Shown: positions 58,032 to 64,000 of the stretch, one piece after another
Layout of the letters: each line of letters opens with the position of its first letter
Numbering within the stretch: the first letter of the stretch is position 1
DNA from: Chloroflexota bacterium
GTDB lineage: Bacteria; Chloroflexota; Anaerolineae; Anaerolineales; DRMV01
Direction of reading: 5' to 3'
Assembly (NCBI GenBank): GCA_011322445.1
Contig: DRMV01000011.1
Span: 1 to 64,000, forward strand
DNA length: 64,000 bases
The notes under the pieces: generated by a model
Databases searched by the model: none
What the model was told of the DNA's origin: nothing
The model's input: the letters and a program-made list of their open reading frames with translations, nothing else
Made by a program: the position numbers and the translations under genes

Positions 58032-58832
58032 TTATGGCAATTTAGGCTGGCTGTCAACCGGCCGCAGGTGGCCTTGCAGGGCATACAGGGTGTGCACATC
58101 GCCAGAAGGCAAGCGCAAGCGAAGCCCGCCGCGCGCATCGAGCCCCAGCAACACCCCTCTGACCTCGCCCGCGCGCACGCCCTGCCCGCGGTAAGCCAGG
58201 CGGCTTTCCCACGCCCGCAGAAATGCAGGGGTAGCGAGGCGATATCGCCACCACACCATGCGGCGCAGCAGCGCGGCCAGGAAACCCCACCGCGGCGGCG
58301 GGGAGCCCAGGGCATCGGCCACACACCCGGCGGGGAAATCGGCCGCCCCGGCCGGGGGTAAGGCTTCCGGTGCAAGGTTCACGCCAAGGCCCACGACCAC
58401 CGCAGCGGCGCCCTCGCCTTCCCACGCGGTTTCAGCAAGCACGCCCGCGATTTTGCGGCCTTCCAGCAGCACATCGTTAGGCCATTTGAGGGAAGGCGAA
58501 AAGCCCAGGGCTTCCAGTGCCTCGGCCAGCGCCACCGCCGCCCAGGCGGTAAACCGGGCAAGGTAGGGCTGCTCGCCGGGCAAAGGCCGGGCAATGAAAG
58601 TGAAGGTCAGCGCCGCAGCCGGATGCGACCACCAGCGGTTGCCCTGTCGCCCACGGCCGCGGGTTTGCCGCTCGGCCAGCACCAGACACCCTTCCGGCGC
58701 ACCTGCACCAGCCCAGGCCAACGCCTCATCATTGGTCGAGCCGGTCACGGGGTAAAAGCGCCACGTGGCCAGGGGCAATGCGCGCAATGCTTGTTGCAGC
58801 GCCGGGGGGCCAAGATGCCAACCGCCGGTCAT
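58032..58832 (-). CDS. birA: Biotin-[acetyl-CoA-carboxylase] ligase
   Basis: 266 residues, catalytic and C-terminal domains only (no N-terminal repressor HTH, so group I). GRGRQGNRWWSHP binds the biotinyl-AMP phosphate, KWPNDVLLEGRKIAGVL holds the catalytic Lys, and GLGVNLAPEALP follows. Biotinylates carboxylase carrier proteins. The ATG overlaps the stop of the upstream membrane-protein gene (ATGA). Confidence 0.93.
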   Translation of the reverse strand: MTGGWHLGPPALQQALRALPLATWRFYPVTGSTNDEALAWAGAGAPEGCLVLAERQTRGRGRQGNRWWSHPAAALTFTFIARPLPGEQPYLARFTAWAAVALAEALEALGFSPSLKWPNDVLLEGRKIAGVLAETAWEGEGAAAVVVGLGVNLAPEALPPAGAADFPAGCVADALGSPPPRWGFLAALLRRMVWWRYRLATPAFLRAWESRLAYRGQGVRAGEVRGVLLGLDARGGLRLRLPSGDVHTLYALQGHLRPVDSQPKLP

Positions 58833-59869
58833 GGCGTTCCCCCCGTGGGCGGCGGCGGAATCTGCGGCGGGGTCAGCGGCAGGCGCCCCAGCGCGCGGAA
58901 AGCCAGCGGCCCCAGCAAAAACGGCAGCCAGAAGGTAATGCCACGGTAGGCCAACGTGATGACGGCAGCCGCGCCCAACGATACATTGAGCGAATTGAGC
59001 GCCACCGTCATCACCCCTTCCACAATGCCGATGCCCGAGGGAGTGGGCGAAATGATCATGAACAACATCGCGACCGCGTACCCCCCCACCACTGTGCCCA
59101 ACGAATGCGGAACATGGAAGGCCAGGAACACCAACCAGAGCACCAGCACCTGCAACATTTTGCTCACCACGCCCAGCGTGGCTGGCAGCAACACCGCATG
59201 GGGCTGGCGGCGGAGGGCTTGCAGCCCTTCCCCCGCGTCGAGAGCAAAAGTGCGCGCCCGGCTTTCGGAAAGGTAAGGGCGATGCAGCAAAGGCCACAGC
59301 AGGCGGTTGGTGCCGTGGGCCAGCGCCCCCAGCACACGCGCCAGCAAGGGGCCAGAGTAAGCCCCCAGGTAAAGCAAAGCCCCAAGCCCCAAGGCCAGGC
59401 CGGCCATCAGGATAGAGGCAATAATATCAGCCGTGGTCAAATTGTTGCGGCGGATGAGCACGACCAGCCCCAACGCCAACACTGCCAGGAACCCGGCGTA
59501 TTCGAAGAAAAGGTACACCACGCCCGCGACGGTGGCACGGCTGGCTGAATAGCCCTGCTGACGGGCTTCGGCAATGTAAACGGCCAGCCCGCTCATGCCG
59601 CCGCTGGGCACCACCACGCCAAAGAAGTTTGCCCCTAAAGCCATCAACGCCAGACGAATGGGGCTTTCCTCAAGCCCCAGGGCCCGGTAAAGGATCCTCA
59701 GGTTATAGCCCGCGTTGAGGTACCACAAAACCTGCACCCCCAGGGCCAGGCCGATAAATCGCAGGTCGCCCTGCCGCAGGGTTGCCACGATGGTGTGAAT
59801 TTCTGCCAGACGCCCAATGAGGAAAACAACGCCCAGCAGCAGCGCCAGGGCAAAGAGAAGTTTGCGCAT
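58829..59869 (-). CDS. YbhN/LPG-synthase-type membrane protein
   Basis: 346 residues with about eight membrane helices; the FFGVVVPSGGMSGLAVYI and SPTPSGIGIVEG segments are typical of the UPF0104 / lysylphosphatidylglycerol synthase transmembrane family. No cytosolic transferase domain is attached, so a lipid flippase-like or transport role is more likely than aminoacyl transfer. TATAAT lies exactly 6 bases before the ATG on the minus strand (leaderless); a longer start is rejected. Confidence 0.85.
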   Translation of the reverse strand: MRKLLFALALLLGVVFLIGRLAEIHTIVATLRQGDLRFIGLALGVQVLWYLNAGYNLRILYRALGLEESPIRLALMALGANFFGVVVPSGGMSGLAVYIAEARQQGYSASRATVAGVVYLFFEYAGFLAVLALGLVVLIRRNNLTTADIIASILMAGLALGLGALLYLGAYSGPLLARVLGALAHGTNRLLWPLLHRPYLSESRARTFALDAGEGLQALRRQPHAVLLPATLGVVSKMLQVLVLWLVFLAFHVPHSLGTVVGGYAVAMLFMIISPTPSGIGIVEGVMTVALNSLNVSLGAAAVITLAYRGITFWLPFLLGPLAFRALGRLPLTPPQIPPPPTGGTP

Positions 59870-59875
59870 GGGGGC

Positions 59876-59881
59876 ATTATA
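59876..59881 (-). promoter_or_regulatory. Leaderless -10 promoter of the YbhN-like gene
   Basis: Minus-strand TATAAT, 6 bases (GCCCCC), ATG; no Shine-Dalgarno. Confidence 0.6.
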
Positions 59882-59909
59882 CCAAGCCAGCCAGGCCGTA
59901 GGATGCCAC

Positions 59910-59942
59910 AAAAAAGCAGGGCGGGAAAGCATCCCGCCCTGC
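59910..59942 (-). terminator. Terminator of the HtrA gene
   Basis: An 11-bp stem (GCAGGGCGGGA and complement), 5-base loop and six T's on the minus strand. Confidence 0.9.
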
Positions 59943-59973
59943 AGCACGGGTTCGCCTACGCGGCGTGGCGCGG

Positions 59974-61134
59974 CTACGGCCGCGGCCGCTCGCCCAAGGT
60001 CACCTTCAGGGTGATGACTTTGTTCCCGCGGACGACCTTAAGGGCCACGGCCTCACCGGGTTTATGGTCAAAGAGGGTATTGATGAAGGGGTGTTGATCA
60101 TCAATAGGCGTGCCGCCGATCTGGGTAATGATGTCGCCGTGCTGCAAGCCCGCTTTTTCAGCCGGACTGCCAGCCGCCACCTGAACGACATACACACCCC
60201 ACTTCACCGGCAGGCCATACCGGGCAGCAATGGCGGGGTTGATGCCCTGCCAATCGATGCCCAGGTAGGGGCGCGACACATAGCCCTGCTTGATGATTTG
60301 CTCGGCCACGGCGCGCACCGTGTTAGAAGGAATGGCAAAGCCCAGCCCTTCGGCAACATCGCCGCCGCCGTTGCGGACGATCAGCGTATTGATGCCAACC
60401 ACTTCACCTGCCAGGTTGACCAACGGGCCACCTGAGTTACCGTGATTGATAGCCGCGTCGGTCTGGATGAGGCCTTCCATCACATAGCCGCGACCGGTGT
60501 CGAGGTTACGGCCGGTGGCGCTGACCACGCCCACCGTCACCGTGTTGCGGAAGGCGCCCAACGGCGAGCCGATGGCAATCACGGTTTCGCCAGGCTTGAG
60601 AGCATCGGAGTTGCCCAACACGGCCACACCGGGCACTTTCCCTTTCACCTGCAACACGGCCAGGTCGGCAAAGCGGTCGGTGCCCACGATGCGGGCTTCC
60701 CGCCGGGTGCCGTCGGCAAAAATGACTTCCAGTTTCCGCGTGCCGGCCACGACGTGGTTGTTGGTGATGATGTAACCTTTCTCAGACACAATCACCCCAG
60801 AGCCACTCACCTGCTCATCGGGTGTACGGCCAAAGAATGTCACCTGGCCAGGAATGACGCCAACCACGGTAACCACGGCAGGGGAAACCTTCTCAACCGC
60901 CTTGGTGATTGCGGTTTCAATCTGGGTGGTTTCCACTTTCAAGACATCGCCATTCGGCGTTTTGCCCGTGGCAGGGGCGTTGCCTTGCCCTGCGGGGGAA
61001 ACCGCCGCTGCGGGCGCAGCAGCCGGCACAGCGTGCGAGGCAACCCACCAGCCTCCTGCCAGCCCACCGCAAAGCGCCGTCAGGGCGGCAGTCAGCACCC
61101 AGAGGAAGATCAGTGCAATGCGCTTGGCCTCCAT
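59974..61134 (-). CDS. htrA: HtrA/DegP-type serine protease
   Basis: 386 residues: N-terminal membrane anchor (about 6-30), trypsin-like domain with His127 (TNNHVV), Asp157 (DRFADLAVL) and Ser234 (GNSGGPL), and one PDZ domain (about 290-380). An envelope protease that removes misfolded proteins. GGGAGGTGA precedes the ATG. The next two upstream genes in the same direction also encode membrane-bound proteases, making a small quality-control group. Confidence 0.94.
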   Translation of the reverse strand: MEAKRIALIFLWVLTAALTALCGGLAGGWWVASHAVPAAAPAAAVSPAGQGNAPATGKTPNGDVLKVETTQIETAITKAVEKVSPAVVTVVGVIPGQVTFFGRTPDEQVSGSGVIVSEKGYIITNNHVVAGTRKLEVIFADGTRREARIVGTDRFADLAVLQVKGKVPGVAVLGNSDALKPGETVIAIGSPLGAFRNTVTVGVVSATGRNLDTGRGYVMEGLIQTDAAINHGNSGGPLVNLAGEVVGINTLIVRNGGGDVAEGLGFAIPSNTVRAVAEQIIKQGYVSRPYLGIDWQGINPAIAARYGLPVKWGVYVVQVAAGSPAEKAGLQHGDIITQIGGTPIDDQHPFINTLFDHKPGEAVALKVVRGNKVITLKVTLGERPRP

Positions 61135-61204
61135 GTTTCACCTCCCGAAGCCCCGGCGCGGGCGTCGGTGGGCTTCCGGCGCGGGCGTCGGGGAGATGAA
61201 AGAT

Positions 61205-61900
61205 TTAGCGGCGGCGACGACCGCCGAAAATCAGCATGGCATAGTACATCACCTGCAAAAGCGCGGTTACCAACGCCGCCACATAAGTGAGCGCCGCCGC
61301 GTTCAGCACACGGTTCACGCCCACGGCCTCTTCCTCGGTCTGGACAATGCCGGTTTCGCGCAGCAGGCGTTTGGCACGTGCCGAAGCGTTGAGTTCCACC
61401 GGCAGCGTCACCAGGGCGAACAGCGCGCCCAACGAGAAAACCACCAGCCCAACCACTGCCAGTTGTAGGTAGTTAAGAATCAGGCCGATGAAGATCAAAA
61501 TCCAGCCAAGGTAAGAGCCAATGTTGACGGCCGGCACCATCATGCTGCGAAGTTTGAGCGGGGCGTAGCCTTCCTGGTCTTGCAAGGCATGGCCAAGTTC
61601 GTGGGCGGCCACAGCCACTGAGGCCACGGAACGCCCCTGGTACACCTGCGGGGAAAGCCGCAGCACTTTGCTTCGCGGGTCGTAGTGATCGGTCAGCGTG
61701 CCGCGCACGGCTTCCACCCGCACGCCATACAGCCCGCCGTAGCGGATGAGCCGCTCGGCAGCCTCGGCGCCGGAGAGGTTGGCCTGCAACGGCACACGCG
61801 ACCATTTCTTGAACGCCGAACTCACATACCATTGGGCTGCCAGCATCAACAGAAATGCCGGCGCCATGAAGATCAGGTAGTAAGGATCAAACCAGAACAT
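61205..61900 (-). CDS. YugP-like membrane zinc metallopeptidase
   Basis: 231 residues: N-terminal helix, HELGH zinc motif (His100, Glu101, His104), then three or four C-terminal helices. The GLYGVRVE, DHYDPRSKVLRLSPQVY and ELNASARAKRLL segments match the YugP/neutral zinc metallopeptidase family. Probably cleaves membrane or envelope proteins. GGAGG precedes the ATG. Confidence 0.88.
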   Translation of the reverse strand: MFWFDPYYLIFMAPAFLLMLAAQWYVSSAFKKWSRVPLQANLSGAEAAERLIRYGGLYGVRVEAVRGTLTDHYDPRSKVLRLSPQVYQGRSVASVAVAAHELGHALQDQEGYAPLKLRSMMVPAVNIGSYLGWILIFIGLILNYLQLAVVGLVVFSLGALFALVTLPVELNASARAKRLLRETGIVQTEEEAVGVNRVLNAAALTYVAALVTALLQVMYYAMLIFGGRRRR

Positions 61901-61924
61901 AGACCTGCCCTCCGTGAGGGGTTG

Positions 61925-63190
61925 TTATTTGATGCCGCCAGGCGCTTTACCCGAAAGAATGAGTTCTTTGGCCTTATCCAGTTGCGGGTCGCGCTTGGCT
62001 TTGGCATCGTCTTGGGTGAATTCCACTTTGAAATCGGGCGTCAGACCCTTGCCGCTGATCTGGCGCTTCTTGGGGGTGAGCCACAACGCCACGGTAATCC
62101 GCACCGCGCCCTGGTTGTTATCCAGCGGAATCCAGTTTTGCACCGAGCCCTTGCCGTAGGTGGTCACGCCTACCAGCACAGCCCGGCCGTAATCTTGCAG
62201 CGCGCCCGAGACAATCTCAGCCGCCGACGCCGTGCCATCGTTGACCAGCACCACCATCGGCACATCGGTCGCCAGGCCGCCGCTGTGGGTCTTGTAACTC
62301 TTCAGGCTGCCGTCTTTATATTGCTCGTAGAGCACCACTTTGCCTTCCGGCAGGAACTCGGAAGCCACGTCCACAGCGGTCACGAGATACCCGCCGCCGT
62401 TGTTGCGCAGGTCCAAAATCAACCCTTTAGGATGCTGCGCCATCAAGGTTTTGAGCGTGTCGCGAAGTTCCTGGGTGGTTTTATCGCCAAAGGTGTGCAG
62501 TTGGACGTAAGCGATATCGCCATCCAGCATCTTGCCTTCCACGCTGGGGATGGTGATTTTGGCGCGGGTGATGACCACATCGAAGGGCTTTTGATCATCG
62601 CGCTTAATGGTCAGGCGCACCTTCGTGCCCGCAGGACCAAGCACCTTCCGCACCACCAGTTCGGGGTTGATGCCCGTGACGTCTTGACCATCGACGGCGA
62701 TGATTTCATCGCCCGGTCGCAACCCCGCCTTCTCGGCGGGCGAGCCTTTCATCGGGGTCACGATGGTGACATATTTGCCCGAAGTGTCAACCCAGGCGCC
62801 GATGCCTTCATATTCGCCCGACAGCGAGATGTTAGCCTCGCGATATTCATCGGGGTCCATGTAAGAAGTGTGCTTGTCGCCCGTCGCGGCATACATGCCG
62901 CGAATCGCGCCCTGCACCAGTTTGACGTCGTCCAGCGGACGGACATAGTACTCATGCAACAACTTCCAGGCCTGCCAGAAGGGGGCCCAAATGTCCGTCG
63001 GGCTGGCCGTAGGCGTGGGGGTGCCAGGGCCCACAGTGGGCGGAGGCGGGGTGGAAACAGCCGCGGTGCTTCCGGCCGGGCTCTCAATGCCTTTAGCCAG
63101 GTAGCCAAGAGCAAAGCCGCCTGCAAAAGTGCCGGCGACGAGAGCCAGCACCAGCACAGCAGCCAGAAGGTAACGCCAGTAATTTTTCAT
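61925..63190 (-). CDS. ctpA: C-terminal processing peptidase (S41)
   Basis: 421 residues: signal/anchor helix, Thr/Pro linker (about 40-65), N-terminal helical region, PDZ (about 115-200; LRPGDEIIAVDG), and the S41 core with LRNNGGG, Ser322 (DGTASAAE) and Lys347 (TYGKGSVQ), the Ser/Lys pair. Trims or degrades envelope proteins from the C-terminus. AAGGAG sits 7 bases before the chosen ATG; a start 7 codons upstream overlaps that box and is rejected. Confidence 0.93.
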   Translation of the reverse strand: MKNYWRYLLAAVLVLALVAGTFAGGFALGYLAKGIESPAGSTAAVSTPPPPTVGPGTPTPTASPTDIWAPFWQAWKLLHEYYVRPLDDVKLVQGAIRGMYAATGDKHTSYMDPDEYREANISLSGEYEGIGAWVDTSGKYVTIVTPMKGSPAEKAGLRPGDEIIAVDGQDVTGINPELVVRKVLGPAGTKVRLTIKRDDQKPFDVVITRAKITIPSVEGKMLDGDIAYVQLHTFGDKTTQELRDTLKTLMAQHPKGLILDLRNNGGGYLVTAVDVASEFLPEGKVVLYEQYKDGSLKSYKTHSGGLATDVPMVVLVNDGTASAAEIVSGALQDYGRAVLVGVTTYGKGSVQNWIPLDNNQGAVRITVALWLTPKKRQISGKGLTPDFKVEFTQDDAKAKRDPQLDKAKELILSGKAPGGIK

Positions 63191-63327
63191 CTTGAGCTCC
63201 TTATACTTCATGGTCTATAGGTAAGCGTACCACGGAGAGATTAGAAAAGTGTAAAAAGTGCCCTATTGTTTTGGAATTTGGCGGCTCCCCCGTGGGCAGG
63301 TCTCCCCCAGCGCGCCGGTGCAGCGCC

Positions 63328-63558
63328 TCAGGCGTCTTTCGAGGGCGGGCGCAGGTCATCGGGAATGCCCTTGACCGCCTCGCCGAGGGCTTTCCATCCC
63401 TGGTCTTCTTTGACCCACGGTGAGCGGCTGCGGCGCACCACCTTTCGCAAAATCTCCACCTGGGCATGCAGGTTTTGACGGCGCAGGCTGTAAGCCAGCA
63501 GCAACGAAAAGATGATGGCAACGACAATGCCGCCGAGCACCAAAAGCACAGTATGCAT
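63328..63558 (-). CDS. Small single-helix membrane protein
   Basis: 76 residues: one N-terminal membrane helix (about 3-25) and a basic, partly helical cytosolic tail containing VKEDQGWKALGEAVKGIP. GGAGGAAAA precedes the ATG. It lies just downstream of the phosphatase gene in the same direction. No family recognised. Confidence 0.7.
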   Translation of the reverse strand: MHTVLLVLGGIVVAIIFSLLLAYSLRRQNLHAQVEILRKVVRRSRSPWVKEDQGWKALGEAVKGIPDDLRPPSKDA

Positions 63559-63586
63559 GGCTTTTCCTCCATCGCGCGCCGCGCGT

Positions 63587-64000
63587 TCAGTGCCCTCGCG
63601 CAGCGGAAGGCATGGGCGCGCCGGCAATCCTCGGGAACGCCCGCGGGAGGGCGTAAATTTCCGGAATCACCGCATCCACCTGGCGGGCTTCTGCGGCCGC
63701 GGCTTCCCGCGCCACCCACACCGTGCGGAAGCCCAAGGGGCGGGCAGCGGTCAGGTTGCAAAGACGATCGTCGACCAGCACCGCGTCGCCGGGCGGCGGG
63801 TTTCCTGCCAGGGTAAGGGCCTGCCGGTAAGCGCTTTCCCACGGCTTGGGGTGCAGGTCGGTGGCAAAGATGTCAATGATGCCCTCGAAAACCTCGGCCA
63901 CACCCAAAATTTCCAGCACGCGGCGGGCGTGGGCCGCATCGGCATTGGTGAACACCCACTTGGGGCCGGGCAACGCCTCCAACGTGCGGCGCAACCTCGG
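63587..64000 (-). CDS. HAD-superfamily phosphatase, partial (N-terminus outside window)
   Basis: The last 138 codons of a gene that continues past the window edge. HAD motif II (FTNADAAHAR), motif III Lys (HPKPWESAY) and motif IV (VLVDDRLCNL) are present; motif I lies outside. The pattern resembles pyrimidine 5'-nucleotidases of the SDT1 type and beta-phosphoglucomutase-like phosphatases. A TTG near the edge is probably internal, since the frame stays open to the last base. Confidence 0.82.
   Translation of the reverse strand, partial: PRLRRTLEALPGPKWVFTNADAAHARRVLEILGVAEVFEGIIDIFATDLHPKPWESAYRQALTLAGNPPPGDAVLVDDRLCNLTAARPLGFRTVWVAREAAAAEARQVDAVIPEIYALPRAFPRIAGAPMPSAARGH

Noticed and set aside
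58834-59297. N-terminal extension of the biotin ligase as a repressor domain
   Set aside because: The extension is antisense-like low-complexity sequence overlapping the YbhN-like gene in another frame; the ATG at the gene overlap starts a complete ligase.

Overview
The window reads as chromosome of a high-G+C member of the Chloroflexota (Anaerolineae-like). This is inferred from gene content and style: several secreted or lipid-anchored proteins with long Thr/Pro 'TPTPT' linkers, extended -10 (TGnTATAAT) promoters, many genes that look leaderless, a class-E-like sortase, menaquinone genes, and a DHH-CBS-poly(A)-polymerase-like CCA enzyme. No rRNA, CRISPR array or phage is visible. One tRNA (Lys-TTT) and one decayed IS3-family element are present. 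The window begins inside a minus-strand gene (first 19 codons only) and ends inside a HAD phosphatase gene.

Layout. 0-5.2 kb: a TCA-cycle operon, icd-sdhC-sdhD-sdhA-sdhB, closed by a bidirectional terminator shared with convergent ftsK. 7.6-10.8 kb: cell-envelope proteins, namely a leaderless secreted protein with W/Y-rich repeats and an Ig-like domain, and two tandem SH3 lipoproteins sharing a 216-bp nearly identical block. 10.9-15.5 kb: a mevalonate-entry cluster (class II HMG-CoA reductase, archaeal-type HMG-CoA synthase, thiolase-like protein, DUF35 Zn-ribbon/OB protein) bounded by terminators and studded with palindromic repeats, one of them split by a 205-bp MITE with 8-bp target duplications. 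The thiolase-like protein lacks the catalytic Cys and His. 15.6-19.1 kb: a CCA-adding-like fusion enzyme and a UPF0175/PIN toxin-antitoxin pair. 19.1-29.3 kb: a minus-strand run with rimO, a RodZ-like protein, rplI, menC, a membrane-anchored NACHT-HEAT ATPase coupled to a coiled-coil Zn-ribbon protein, a radical SAM protein and menA. 29.4-30.2 kb: the IS3 remnant. 30.2-33.6 kb: SDR, isoprenylcysteine-methyltransferase-like, 2-hydroxyacid dehydrogenase and cytidylyltransferase genes.

33.7-39.5 kb: class I fumarase alpha and beta (adding to the TCA set), threonine dehydrogenase, a lipoprotein, acpS, a 10-codon leader ORF coupled to a small membrane-protein operon, and a sortase. 39.7-43.2 kb: tRNA-Lys next to a DUF2726/topoisomerase-Zn-ribbon protein and a HerA-type ATPase with a long coiled coil. 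43.2-48.2 kb: C39-like peptidase-TPR protein, miaB, a lipoprotein and a creatininase-family hydrolase. 48.2-54.1 kb: a 1131-residue GGDEF-STAND-TPR fusion, ridA, and a two-component pair, closely packed. 54.2-57.6 kb: an exopolysaccharide operon (GT2, polyprenyl glycosylphosphotransferase, NAD-dependent epimerase). 57.8-64 kb: a small membrane protein, birA, a YbhN/LPG-synthase-like membrane protein, an HtrA protease, a YugP-like membrane metallopeptidase, a C-terminal processing protease, a small membrane protein and the partial phosphatase.

Points most worth a second look: the mevalonate-type cluster whose thiolase partner is apparently not a thiolase; the GGDEF-STAND-TPR fusion; the HerA-type ATPase/DUF2726 pair beside a tRNA gene; the NACHT-HEAT protein; and a recurring -10/6-nt/ATG spacing that marks at least seven probable leaderless transcripts.
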